A stretch of 64,000 nucleotides of DNA from Lycium barbarum (Eukaryota; Streptophyta; Magnoliopsida; Solanales; Solanaceae), in contig NC_083344.1 in NCBI RefSeq assembly GCF_019175385.1, positions 3,138,965 to 3,202,964 on the forward strand, in the 5' to 3' direction. The notes under the pieces are model-generated. The model did no database searches and was not told where the DNA came from. It worked only from the letters and a program-made list of their open reading frames with translations. The position numbers and the translations under genes are program-made. Shown here piece by piece: positions 1-11,400 of the stretch. The first letter of the stretch is position 1, and each line of letters begins with the position of its first letter.

Positions 1-61
1 GATTGATTATTGAGAAACCCATAATTTTGTTTTTCTTGTTTTGGTCGTTTTGATCTTGCAG

Positions 62-3000
62 TTGTTCTTTAGTCTGTTTCAAGAAGCATAAAGGTACATT
101 CTTTGGAATCTAAATATTTGTGGTTTCTGTATTTTGTAATAATAAAAATTGTTCTTTTTCATAAGGTTATTTGTGGGTTATGCAGAAATTCCATGTGGGA
201 AACCGGAACCGGAACCTGAAGAAAAGCTTGGTAAGGATGACTTCTCAACTAGTTGGACTTTTTTTAAGCCATATAGCTTTGCATAATCATAATAAGAATG
301 TGAATGATATGCATATTTTTTCCTGTTAACTGTAGTTGAAGTTTATTGTCTTTGTCCATATTTCATAAAGTCATGGTTGAAGCTCTTTTTCACAATTCCA
401 GTTAAAATTTAACAATCAGAGTTTGGTAAATATTTGCCGGTGATCAAAAGTGCTCACTTTTGGCAGCTTAAAGGACCAAAACCTTTCAGCTGATACTTAA
501 GGGACTATTTTGAACCTACTACCAAAGATATGAGACCATTTTTGTCATTTTCTCTTTGGTTGTCATTTAACTATCCTTTTTTGCTGGTGATGGTGCATTA
601 TGTTTAATAGGTGTTTGCATTTGTGGTGATGACTTTGATACTCGACAAGCCTTCTTGTCAAATACGGGTGCATCAAGCATCCCGTATTCATGTAGGGTTC
701 AGGAAAGGGATGCACCCAAGGGGGTATAATGTATGCAGCCTACCCTGATGCTATCATAAGTGGCTGAAAGAGTAGGGTGCTTACTAGCTTCGTGGATCCT
801 TCATGGGGTTTGTAATTGTTGGTTTTGGACGTAATGTAAATGTGGTATATTTAGGGACGGAGGTAGAAGTTCAGCTACGGGTTCGTCTGAACCCAATAGC
901 ATTTGCTCAAAGAGTGTATATGTATTGAGAAATTCAATTAATTATGTACACTTATTAAATTAGAACCCAGTTATTTGCACTTGAAGTCGTCATTTCAGAA
1001 CCCATAACGTTAAAATTTTGGTTCCGCCTTTGGTATATGAGCTAGCGAGATTCAGGCACTGTTTTGTTGTTTTATCTGGTTTTTCCTCCAAACAGCACTA
1101 AATACTTGTATTTGTGTGAAAGGCGAGCTATCATCACCATCCCCCTTTGCCAATTGCTATACATTTAAAACTGACTTATGTAAGCAATTTACACTTCGAT
1201 TCCAGCTTGTGTGTGTGAACAGTGATGAATTCAGGCACTATTTGTTGTTTTAATTTAAGCTTGATGTGTAATATGCGTATCAGTAGGCGTTTGGCCATAG
1301 ATTCCAAATATTTTTCACTTATTTGGAATTTATGAAGTTGGAGTTGAAGATGGAGCTTTGTTTGGTTATACTTTCCGCAAAGGAGAGAAGAAGACACTTT
1401 ATTTGAAATTTATGAAGATGGTGTTGATAAATAGGTTTGCAGCACTTTTCCAAACTTGGAATCCAACTCCAAGTTGGATTTGGAAATTTTATAACCAAAC
1501 ACTGATTTTGAAATAAAGTGAAAAATTATTATGGAAAAAGTGAATGATTCTCTCATAGCCAAACGGCTAACATGCCTCACCTTATCTCTTTTAGCTTCTG
1601 CTCTAGCACCTCATGTGGAGAAGCCAATCTATGTTGATGAGCCAAGCGAGGCGCTGAATCAGTCGCAACTAGAGTCTATAGGTATGTATCACAAAATTGT
1701 GTAATGACAAAATAATTATGCTACTCAGGAAAGTACCTGAACATCTTCATTTGCTGCACGATTACTGTAACATAGTGAGCGGATGATATGACGTCTGGGC
1801 TCACTCTTCATGTTTCTGTTATATTTGTGAGAAACACTCATATTTCAGCTCCGAGAGCATAACGATCTTGTTCCCTTCCTTAAAGAGTTATACATCAGAC
1901 AGAGAACAAAAAGCTTCTACAATGTTGTAGTTTGAGAACAGGACTGACTAGGCTTCATTTCGCTTCCACTGTGATTATGATATGATTTCATGCACGAATC
2001 TAATAGCATGTTTGACTAAACATCCAGAATATGCTTATTCTGAAAAGTGCTTTTTGTTAGACGTGCTTTTAGAAAAGTATAACAGTTTGTGTTTGGTTAA
2101 TTAATTTGAAAAACATTTTTGCCAATATAAGAGCAGTATTTTGCTTGGCCAGAGTTCCAAAAGTGCTTGTGAGAAGAAGTTACTTTTTTTAGCTTCTGAA
2201 AAACAGCTTTTGCTACTACTCAAAAGCACTTATTTTCTCTCTAAAAGCCGGGGCAAAAAGTCTCAACTTTCTAAAATAAGCACTTTTTGAAAAAAATAAA
2301 CACCCATGGGTTTGGCTTTCTAGAAAGTTGGCTAAATAGGCTATAAATCTTCAAGACTTGGACTTGCTTCATTGCAGGAAATCATTTTGAAATGATATGA
2401 TTTCTTATAATGAAGCAAGTCTAAATAAGAAAATGATTTGATTTCCTGCAATGAAGCAGTCTACGCCTTGAAGATTTAGACCAGAGGCGAAATCAGGATG
2501 TATGAAAGGCTGTGGTGAGGCGGTTTAACACTAAGAACCTCATCTTAATAAGAAGCTAAGCTACCAACACTAAGTTTGCCTTCTATTGTACCTGTTATGT
2601 AGTCTAGTTCTGAGAAATGCAAATACTTCAGTTTCAATAGTGAGTTTACAGCCATTGATTGGCACTTTTATGCCCATCCTCCGAGCAAAGTACTGATTTA
2701 TTATACTGGAAATTGCACTTTTTGTAGCAATGAATAAACTTCTTAGTTATGTGCCAAACCAATATTCTGTTTCTTGAATCATTCTTTTCCCCCGTGACAT
2801 TTTCTAGCTTCGTTGCAGCTTCCTCCGCTGAAATTCTCGAAGCTGTAAGGAACAAAGAGCTTCAAACACTCATATACAACCTGGATTCTTCTTTGGATGC
2901 AGAGACTGTAAGTACCATAACCTTACTAATAGCTGATTATGTGCAACTCTAATAAATTTACGGTAGAAGATAATATGTCTAATTTAGTCAGGATGACAAC

Positions 3001-3519
3001 ACTAAAGAACTAACATAAATAATTGTACTGATAGAACCTTCTCTTCTACCATTGACTGGATGTTAATACACGACCAAAACCATTATTCTTTCTTATTCAT
3101 TGTTCCTTTTATTTCCAAGTGTGAACATTACCTTACCAAATGCAGATAGCGAAAGAGATGAATCCATTATTAGGACTCATTGAATCTTATAAATGATTGT
3201 TTCTGTATTGTGGATTTTTTTTTTTAAAACAAAAGACACTCTCCCTCGAATAGGTATGTTTGTTTTTTCAAAACCAAAGGTATGTTAATGCTGCTTCAAT
3301 TTTCTATTATCGTCCGTCAGGAGCTTGACAAGGCAATGGAAAAGGAAGAATTTCGCATAATCAGTGAAAAGGTATATGATACATTCCTACTTTCTCTGCT
3401 CAGTATATGCATATAATATCCTACTTTAACCATAATAAATCTTATGATTCAACCTTTTCTTTGGCACTGCCTAATATCAATCAATGTGACTGCAGATTTT
3501 GTCCATAATTAGTCAATGA
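62..3519 (+). CDS. HIT-type zinc finger protein, ZNHIT3-like (3' part, 5' end outside window)
   Basis: Six coding exons can be joined in frame: 62-93, 186-230, 1595-1681, 2819-2907, 3321-3371 and 3496-3519 (TGA), all with GT-AG introns. The first encodes CSLVCFKKHK, the second half of a zf-HIT domain (Cys and His zinc ligands). The next continues with EIPCGKPEPEPEEKL, the usual end of that domain. Later exons give an acidic linker and a C-terminal block (KELQTLIYNLDSS, then ELDKAMEKEEF) like that of plant ZNHIT3 homologues, ending ILSIISQ. In animals and yeast ZNHIT3/Hit1 assists box C/D snoRNP assembly with NUFIP; a similar role here is inference. The start codon and first zinc ligands lie upstream of the window. 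Introns 2 and 3 are enlarged by repeats. The family call is from memory of conserved residues, not a search. Confidence 0.75.
640..805 (+). repeat. SINE-like repeat fragment in ZNHIT3-like intron
   Basis: The stretch reads like a dispersed Solanaceae repeat: a GGGTTCAGGAAAGGGATGCA block followed by a 'cagcctaccctgatgc' block, which I recall from tRNA-derived repeats of the family. No poly(A) tail or target-site duplication was identified, so it is an old or partial copy. Assignment rests on recognition only. Confidence 0.4.
853..1033. mobile_element. hAT-like MITE, degenerate
   Basis: Degenerate ends (GGGACGGAG on the left, TTCCGCCTTTG on the right) with an internal 'acgggttcgtctgaaccc' block match the elements at 13778-13966 and 17043-17234. 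GTATAT occurs at both edges and may be a remnant of the target-site duplication. It lies inside intron 2 of the ZNHIT3-like gene. Confidence 0.5.
1283..1571. mobile_element. MITE with imperfect terminal inverted repeats
   Basis: The left end GTAGGCGTTTGGCCATAG and the right end TAGCCAAACGGCTAAC are imperfect reverse complements. The interior has inverted TTGGAATT and CCAAACTTGGA blocks. A longer relative lies at 14887-15434 in a PIF1 intron. It sits just before exon 1595-1681 of the ZNHIT3-like gene. No clear target-site duplication was seen. Confidence 0.55.
2004..2330. repeat. Dispersed MITE-like repeat
   Basis: The stretch is rich in AAAGTGCTTTT and AGCACTTTTTGA words in both orientations, with a 'gtttggtt' block and a 'ggtttggct' end. 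This resembles widespread Solanaceae MITEs. The boundaries are approximate and no duplication of the target was found. Confidence 0.4.
2344..2478. repeat. Inverted repeat able to form a long hairpin
   Basis: Arms at about 2344-2388 and 2430-2478 are near-complementary. Both carry the word TTGCTTCATTGCAGGAAATC or its reverse complement, with small bulges. A third, partial copy (about 2393-2422) lies in the loop. It is within intron 3 of the ZNHIT3-like gene, so it would be transcribed. Confidence 0.65.
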
Positions 3520-4133
3520 AGACTTCAACAAAATGCATGATTTCTCTATAATGAGTAGTGTTGTAACAAAAGGAAGATCTTTTCCGTCGTTCAGAAGCTA
3601 TCGCTACGTTGTTGTGGGTATCTACTGCGAAGATTCTTCTTACATTTCACTTGAAGACTTGTACTTTTTTTTTTTTTTTTTTGATATTTGTACCATAAAT
3701 ATAGCAGACCTTTTGTTTTTAAAAAAAAAAAATTGACCCGTCCATCTGAAAAAAGTTCTCATTCGTTTATTTGTTCTGTTGTAGTTTCTTTAATCAACAA
3801 ATTAAACCAATGTTTTTTTTTCTTTATTTATCTTGATCATTTCAAACAAAATAATCTAAAAGGAACTTGTTTCTCCATGTTTTGATAAGTTTTCTTATGA
3901 ATCAGTTTAGACATTAGATGCATCTCAAATCGACCCAATTTTTTAGATTTGCGAAGTTCGACTATGCCTAAAACGACTCGTTAATGAAAATATGCTTTGG
4001 TCGGATTATAATTGTATTAGCTAAATTTGACACCCAAATCACTTGCATCATAAGTTCTTTGAACTACTTGTCTTCATGGTTGGAGTCGGAAGATAACTTA
4101 CGAGTTTGGTCAAATTCAATAGTTTTGTCTTAG
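3520..4133. other. 3' flank of ZNHIT3-like gene, no gene seen
   Basis: This AT-rich stretch contains a poly(T) run near 3666-3682 and a poly(A) run at 3721-3732. It probably includes the 3' untranslated region of the upstream gene. The open frames here are short, low in complexity and show no recognisable protein. Confidence 0.5.
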
Positions 4134-4142
4134 AATCAGTTA

Positions 4143-5299
4143 GAGAAAAGGACCAAAATCATCCATAATGTTTGGGTTTGGATCAAAATCATACATATTC
4201 TTTCACATGGAGCACTAATAGTACATTATGTTTGCATAAATGGTGCACTTTTAGTCAAACTCCCAAATAAATTTAACGAAAAAGAACAAATTTGCCCCTG
4301 AACTTTTAGAAAAGGTATAAAAATACCCTTTATTCATCTATTTTTGCTAAAACTACCCCTCAATTCAATTTTTTGGCTCATTTATTCCCCTTGACTAATG
4401 GACAACACTAATTTTTTTTAAAAAAATAAAAAATAAATTGCACATGACATTTTATTACTGAAAAATTGATTTATTCTTTTAAAAAGAAATCTGAAAAATC
4501 GTTATTTGTAGAATAAGGAAAAATAATTTTTCAACATTCATTTCTTTAAAAAACAAATGTAGTAAGCCTTTTATATATATATATAAAAAAAAACAGAATT
4601 GGATTTTCATTAAAACATGTGGAATTTTTTTAAGTTTGGAAAACTTTTTTTAACGGGTGGAAATCCCATTTTTTTTTAGAAAATTCAATTTTTAAATCTG
4701 AAAAACTAATTGTTTTTTTAAGTAAAATGTGCAAAACTAATACTCCATAATTTTCTTCTAGATTTAAAAAAAGATAGTTTTCTGGGTTTTTTTTAAACAC
4801 AGTTTTTCCATAAAAAATTTAATTTTTTCAGATTTTTATAAAAATCCAATTTTTCACATTTTGAAAAGAAAAAAAATTAGTGTTGTCCGTTAGTCAAGGT
4901 TTTACTCGTTAAAAAAAAAAATTCCAAATTTTAAAAAATTCCAAGGTTTCAGATCTCTTTTTAAAAGAATAAATCAATTTTTCAGTAATAAAATGTCATG
5001 TGTAATTTATTTTTATTTTTTTAAAAAAAAATTAGTGTTGTCCGTTAGTCAAGGGGAATAAATGAGCCAAAAAATTGAATTGAGGGATACTTTTAGCAAA
5101 ATAGATGAATAAAGGGTATTTTTATACCTTTTCTAAAAGTTCAGGGGCATTTTTGTTCTTTTCCGTTAAATTTATTTGGGAGTTTGACTAAAAGTGCACC
5201 ACTTATGCAAACATAATGTACTATTAGTGCTCCATGTGAAAGAATATGTATGATTTTGATCCAAACCCAAACATTATGGATGATTTTGGTCCTTTTCTC
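4143..5299. mobile_element. Mutator-type foldback element (about 1157 bp)
   Basis: Long terminal inverted repeats of roughly 350 bp begin GAGAAAAGGACCAAAATCAT and end with the reverse complement. Both sides carry the perfect 9 bp duplication AATCAGTTA (4134-4142 and 5300-5308), as expected for Mutator-like elements. The centre (about 4500-4945) is AT-rich and holds a further copy of a 'attagtgttgtccgttagtcaagg' block of the right arm. No transposase coding sequence is visible, so it is non-autonomous. Confidence 0.88.
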
Positions 5300-5390
5300 A
5301 ATCAGTTATTAACACTCGAAATAGTTATAAAGTTCAAATCCTAATGTTTCCCCCTTTATCTAGCGAGTATTTGACTACACATGCCACGTA

Positions 5391-5647
5391 CTCTCTCTAT
5401 TCATTTTTGCTAGTCATGTTTTGCTTCTCGAGATTTAATTTGACTAGTCAAAGCTAAATTGAAATAAATTAATTTAATATTTTAAAATTAAAAAATTTTA
5501 CATGGTCAAAAACTATACGAAAAATACTATAAGTTGCAATTCTTCTCATACTAAAATATAATGAAAAAACACATCTTAAAATGTTGATTAAAGTCCATGT
5601 AATTTGACTCTCAAAAAGCGAAACGTAACAAGTAAAAGTAAACAGAG
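5391..5647. mobile_element. Stowaway-like MITE
   Basis: The left end CTCTCTCTATTC and the right end with AACAGAG are flanked by TA dinucleotides. The interior keeps the inverted blocks TTCTCGAGA and TCTCAAAAAGCGAAA typical of this Tc1/mariner-derived class. Related copies are at 12755-13011 and about 57986-58231. Confidence 0.6.
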
Positions 5648-6391
5648 TATTGTCTGGTTAAGAGTGTTGTTTCATTAGAGTTGAGCAAAGAGAAAAAGAT
5701 TATTCTTTTAGATAAGTCATCAAAATACTTAACTCAAAAGAATTTGCAATAATGGTAGGGGCCATTTGCTTTTTCCCCTCTTTTGTGCTTAATTTTAATT
5801 TTTGTCATTCAAAATCGAACATATACCTATAGAGTCATAAGTTAGGCATAACTTGTGGATATTATCATGCGTAAAACAAACTCAAAGGGAGGACGACATT
5901 TTTGACCCCTCTTTTTTGGGGCCCACATCAGTTCGGGTTTGGGTCTGGCTCCGATATCATGTCAAATCAGGCATTTGACATAACTCACACCGCAAAATCT
6001 AGCTCAAAGGGAGGAAGATTACCCAAGCCTTATTAGAGCCCAGGGTTCTCGTCCGTCAATGATGTTATATATTCTCTTCACCCCCCACCCCCCACACCCC
6101 GCCCCCCAGATCCGAACATTCTTTTTATGCGGGGTTCACGTCCGGTCTGAAGCGTGCACATTCATAAACCGAAGGCTTTTTCATTATGTCCTTTAGCCAT
6201 AAGTTCGATTTTGAAAAATAAATTTTAAAGACCAGCCCATTTGAAGGCCAAATATTGAAGACCAGCACTATTGACGGACAAACCTTGCAATTATTTGTTA
6301 GCTACACTATACAAGAAAAAATGACCCGGATCGCAAAACTGTCCCCTAAGCACCGTTGATTAAAATATTGAGATCAACCGCTATCCTTTAC
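5648..6391. other. Intergenic, upstream of histone gene
   Basis: No gene seen. The stretch holds a C-rich run (6080-6108) and a 'taaagaccagccca' block (6217-6300) that recurs near 31678-31692, so it includes dispersed repeat fragments. The 3' end grades into the H2B promoter. Confidence 0.5.
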
Positions 6392-6446
6392 GATCCGCGT
6401 CACTGCCCATCTACCAATCACAACTCTCGCCTAAATCACTATATAA
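6392..6446 (+). promoter_or_regulatory. Histone H2B promoter: OCT, CCAAT and TATA elements
   Basis: GATCCGCG at 6392-6399 is the exact reverse complement of the plant histone octamer CGCGGATC, linked to S-phase and meristem expression. CCAAT follows at 6414-6418 and TATATAA at 6440-6446. The TATA box is about 90 bp before the ATG, leaving a short pyrimidine-rich leader. The spacing and combination fit a replication-dependent plant histone gene; activity is inferred. Confidence 0.75.
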
Positions 6447-6535
6447 ACTAAACTAACTTCCTATTTTCTCTACACCTTTCAATTTTCACTTTATCTATTT
6501 TCTTGCTCTCTTTATATTATTATTACCTAACAACA

Positions 6536-6961
6536 ATGGCACCAAAAGCTGAGAAAAAACCTGCCGAGAAGAAACCAGCAGCCGAAAAAACTCCGGCAGA
6601 GAAGAAACCAAAGGCAGGAAAAAAGCTGCCTAAGGACGGAGGTGCAGCTGCAGGAGATAAGAAGAAGAAGAGATCCAAGAAATCAGTTGAAACCTACAAG
6701 ATTTACATCTTCAAGGTGTTGAAGCAAGTACATCCTGATATTGGTATATCAAGCAAAGCTATGGGTATAATGAACAGTTTTATTAATGATATATTTGAGA
6801 AGCTTGCACAAGAATCTTCAAGATTGGCTAGGTATAATAAGAAACCTACTATTACTTCAAGGGAAATTCAGACAGCTGTGAGACTTGTGTTGCCTGGTGA
6901 ATTGGCTAAACATGCTGTTTCTGAAGGCACTAAAGCTGTTACGAAATTCACTAGCTCTTAA
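6536..6961 (+). CDS. Histone H2B
   Basis: An intronless 141-codon reading frame encodes a complete H2B, which pairs with H2A in the nucleosome core. The first 50 or so residues are a Lys/Ala/Pro-rich tail with [14 protein letters not shown] repeats typical of plant H2B. The histone fold follows from about residue 54: [20 protein letters not shown], then the '[21 protein letters not shown]' region and the C-terminal helix ending AVTKFTSS. The conserved ubiquitinated lysine is in that AVTK motif. The start chosen (context ACAACAATGGC) gives the family MAPKAEKKP beginning; the in-frame ATG at 6503 would add 11 non-conserved residues. The promoter has OCT, CCAAT and TATA elements. Length and sequence are normal. 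Confidence 0.97.
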   Translation: MAPKAEKKPAEKKPAAEKTPAEKKPKAGKKLPKDGGAAAGDKKKKRSKKSVETYKIYIFKVLKQVHPDIGISSKAMGIMNSFINDIFEKLAQESSRLARYNKKPTITSREIQTAVRLVLPGELAKHAVSEGTKAVTKFTSS

Positions 6962-7580
6962 TTTTTAGGGCTTCTAAGGTTCAAATTAGGTTTTGTGGGT
7001 GTAAATTTAGTTTAATTAGTATGCTTTTAAGTGTTGAGATGATCGAGTTGGTCTAATGTAAGGTTATGGTCTAATTAGTATGCATATCTTATTTGTCTTG
7101 CCAGTAAAATGGATATCTCCAGGAAAGATTTTTCTGTTTTCTTCATTGATTTTGCTTGATTTGATCTTTTAATTATGCCATTTCATTTTTTACTTGTCAC
7201 GATTTGTTTTTTGAAAGCCGATTTGATTTATTTTAAGAGCTAAATTAAATTAGATTAATTTAATATCTTAAAATTAAAATTTAATTGTCCAAAAACTATA
7301 AAAAAAAAATATGTGACAAATATACATACAACTTAGTTTCCACTTTGTATAATCTAATTCTGTGGGTTTGGAGTCTTTTATTTTAAACGGGTCTAGATAG
7401 AGCTAAATGGATATAGATTATTCATATAGTAGAACTGACTAATTTGGGATTGAGGCGTAATAGTAGTAGTATTGGATTTTGTTGCTAGACAATTAATGGT
7501 GCTATAACAAAGGAAGATCTTTCCCATGGTTTCCTAGTCCTTTTAGGTATATTAACTAGCCTTTAACCAAGTTCATCATT
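6962..7580. other. 3' flank of H2B and MITE debris
   Basis: The 3' untranslated region of H2B probably occupies the first 150-200 bp. Around 7200-7360 there are decayed Stowaway-like words such as 'aaaattaaaatttaattgtccaaaaactat'. No other gene seen. Confidence 0.45.
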
Positions 7581-7589
7581 TAGCTCCTC

Positions 7590-8000
7590 TGACCCCTTCC
7601 CAGTTATTAGCTAGTGCACTGTCACAGGCACCGGGACCTAGATATTAATGGAGAAGTCAGCCCACTAAGGAACAGAGCTTCACTGAGCCCCCAGTCTCAG
7701 AGTAGTATGAATACAGGAGCACAGCAGCGTCTACATTGTAGTAGATATGGCAAGGGACACTCGGGTGTGTCACAGGGATCTTGATATATGTTATAGTTGC
7801 GGCCTTCAGGGCCACATGCAGAGAGAATGTCCTTCAGCTGCAACGCTGAGTGTACTAGTGCCAGTGGTACTGGCGCAGCTCAGCCCACCAATTCAGCCAC
7901 AAATAGGTCAGTAACACCATTTGGTGCAGGTAGAGGAACGTCAAGGTCTGGAGCAGGCCAATCTTATTTCTATGCTCTTAACTGACCATCATGGTTCAGA
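7590..8000 (+). pseudogene. Ty3/gypsy-like gag fragment with zinc knuckle
   Basis: A short stretch translates to CYSCGLQGHMQRECPSA, a CX2CX4HX4C retroviral-type zinc knuckle, in the frame beginning near 7777. About 50 bp upstream is a decayed Cys/His block (CSRYGKGHSG), as in the paired 'KCGKGHLGEC' plus knuckle arrangement of plant gypsy gag proteins. Pro/Gln-rich sequence follows. There is no long reading frame, protease or reverse transcriptase, so this is a broken remnant between the convergent H2B and PIF1 genes. The element type is inferred from the knuckle layout. Confidence 0.6.
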
Positions 8001-8437
8001 GTCATTGCCGGACATTGATATAGGTACCTTATTAGTCCCTTTCTCATGATGACGTATAAACGACTCGTAAATGTGGCGAGAATAGACCTCACTTTAGGTA
8101 TATTTTAACAAGTTAACAATACGCAAATGACAAACTGCAGAACTTACAGCCACAAATCCTTTCCAGTTATGGATACTCGACACCAGCTGAAGCACGTGTA
8201 GCAAGGGATCATAAGTCTAGGAAAAACTTACAAACCTGCTTCATACTGAATATCACTTCTTTCATTAAATACTTGCTTCGGAACATAACCATATGCGAAA
8301 TTCAGAAAGAAAGAGCTATGATATATAAATCAACACTAGTTCTATCGTATTAATCAGCCACTGTAGACTGCACTCTTGTTTCTCTTACACTACAAAATTT
8401 GGTCGTGAGAAGCTCTCGTGGTCGATCGACCTTGTAA

Positions 8438-11400
8438 TCAACCTGCAAAGACACAGAAATTGAATAAAATCCCAAGTTCATGCCAGTATCTGAAATGTGG
8501 CACTAATAATCATAAATTCATAGTCTAAGTAGAAGAGAAAATATATTTTAGCATCTTCATGTGGAACTTGTGCAAAGAGAATTAAAAACAATAAGTTTAA
8601 AATTTCATGCTTGCTATCTTCTTGTTGCTCTGAGACATATTAAAGCACAACAAGTAGAAAGTGCAGGATTGTTGGTTTTTAACAAAAGAAACTTAGAGAA
8701 ATAACATAGAAAGGCCAAGAGAAATATACTGGTTATGCAGTCAAAAGGGAACTTATTTATGTTGCTTTATTAAGCTCTACATTTACACTACTTGCAGTAA
8801 CAAAATTCAGTAAAAAAAATTTGATCATAATGCTAGCCTAGAATATCTCCACAAAAATCAGAACTTCAACTAACTAATTACTACTCACAAAATAAGAATA
8901 GCTGGCTAACAAGTAACTAAGATTTATTAAAAAATTAAAGCAGTAAAATAAAGTTATTGCAGTGCAAAAGCATAATTCTAACAACAACAACAACAACAAC
9001 AACAACCCAGTGAAATCCCACATCGTGGGGTCTGCGGAGGGTAGAGTGTACGCAGACCTTACTCCTACCAAGGTAGGACGGTTGTTTCCGAAAGACCCTC
9101 GGCTCAATAAAAACATAAAAAGAAGTCAGATAAGGTTAAGAGAATCAAAACGATATGAAATGAAATAATGCAAGCGACACTGATAACACAGGATAATCAA
9201 AGCACAGGAAATAACAGATAATAGCAGAAATCTGAGCAGAAGAAATTATATTGCGATAATGCGACTACTAATAAGAACGGAAAACGAGACTATCTACTAG
9301 CCTTCTACCCTAATTTGGGTCCTCCAAACCCTCTTATCTAAGGTCATGTCCTCGGTAAGCTGTAGTTGCGCCATGTCGTGTCTAATTACCTCTCCCCAAT
9401 ACTTCTTCGGTCTACCCCTACCTCGTCTGAAACCATCCATGGCCAACCTCTCACACCTCCGCACTGGGGCAACTGTGTCTCTCCTCTTCACATGCCCAAA
9501 CCATCTCAATCTCGCTTCTCGCATCTTATCTTCCACCGAAGCCACCCCCACCTTATCCCGAATATGCTCATTCCTAATCCTGTCACTCCTGGTGTGGCCA
9601 CACATCCATCTTAACATTCTCATCTCGGCAACTTTCATCTTTTGAACGTGAGAGATCTTAACCGGCCAACACTCCGCCCCATACAACATAGTCGGTCTAA
9701 CCACCACTTTGTAGAACTTGCCCTTAAGTTTTGGTGGCACCTTCTTGTCACATAGCACTCCGGAAGCAAGCCTCCATTTCATCCACCCTGCCCCAATACG
9801 ATGTGTGACATCATCGTCAATCTCCCCGCAGCTTTGCAGAATAGACCCAAGGTACTTGAAACTACTTTTCTTCTGGATGGCCTGGGTACCAAGTCTCACT
9901 TCCAAGCCAGCCTCCTGAGGTGCTTCACTGAACTTACACTCCAAGTACTCTGTCTTGGTCCTACTCAGCTTAAACCCTTTAGACTCCAGAGTATGTCTCC
10001 AACTCTCCAGCTTAGCGTTAACTCCGCTACGAGTCTCGTCGATCAGGACTATGTCGTCCGCGAACAACATATACCATGGCACCTCACCTTGAATTTTCCG
10101 TGTCAATTCATCTATCACCAGCATAATTCTAACAAAGATGCACTTATTTTACCACCCTCAAACAGTGTTGAGAACTCTTTTTCCTTCATCTTCAGCTTTG
10201 GTACAAGAACTACAACAACAACAACAACAACAACAACAACCCAGTGAAATCCCACATCGTGGGGTCTGGGGAGGGTAGAGTATACGCAGACCTGACTCCT
10301 ACCAAGGTAGGACGGCTGTTTCCGAAAGACCCCCGGCTCAACAAGAACTACAATAATGTAATATGTAAAAAAAAATTGACCGTCTGAATCGTATGCTTAC
10401 CAGATTGATGATTCCCTGGACTTCCTTCTTTGCAACTGTTTGGTTTACTGCTGCTGGGCTGTTCCACTCCCTGATTCTGCATTTCAATACTGTGTATTGT
10501 CAAATGATTTCATGGAAGAATACGCAATAAATTAAGGTGATGAAACAAGCTGTTTTGGGCAGTTGACCACAGTTTAAAGTTTAGTCTATGTTGCAAGATG
10601 AAATTCTACCTGATAATTTCTACAAGAACATAGTTATCATGACAATGAAATAAATATGCACGAATTTGGATTAGTCTTAGAGGGTTTCATCTGTATCTCA
10701 CGATTAGGTGGGTGTCAACGTACTGAGGTTAACGTACAACCACGAGCTTGAGATGTCAGATGGTGCAATTTCATTGGTTGCAGGAGCTGCTACTGAATTC
10801 CAAAATCATTTAGACTCATGAAACTACACAGTTTCAGATGAAGAAGATATGACACCTGTTCAGTTGAACAAAGGGGATCCGTAGGAGTGACTCACCCACA
10901 TCCTGGATAGGTGACTTGGCATTCAGTGCTAGTACCGTTCCCCTCAATTAATAGAGACAAGACAAAAAAGAAGTGTAGCAGGAATAAACTTTTTTACTTA
11001 AGCAATCAACTATATAAAAGCAAGCAGAGGAAGTGACAAAGGTACTTGAGAGAATATATGGCAAGGAACCCTAATCGAACGCAAGGAAGAAGAGTGGGTT
11101 TCCTTTGGATAACTAAAGCAAAAAAGTATAAAAGACGATAAATAATTACAAAGAGTGAGAAGAACTAGGACTTGCCTGGGCTAACATCAGTTGTGCCTGC
11201 TGGAGACCAAAATATTGTTGATATGGATCACTAAAATTCGGAACTCTTGGCTGATCAATACTGTGTCGAGCAAGTGAGTTTGGCATTTGATTGTCGGGGT
11301 GGTTCGGGGATGGGATTCTAGATGGATCAGGTACAGGAAATGGTGGCAAATGATATGCCGGAAGAGGATATCTGGGAGCCATTTGTGCTGCTGCAGCTGC

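Larger units (their letters stand above)
8443..10400 (-). other. PIF1 last intron, holding two RTE insertions
   Basis: The donor at 10400 (GTAAGC on minus) and the acceptor before 8442 (TTTGCAG) delimit a 1958 bp intron. Much of it is retroelement: an RTE copy at 8983-10119 and a short RTE tail at 10216-10340, both in the same orientation as the gene. The remainder has no recognisable content. Confidence 0.7.

Noticed and set aside
9346..10247. Several plus-strand frames over the RTE copy, also at 55409-56262
   Set aside because: Shadows of the minus-strand reverse transcriptase.
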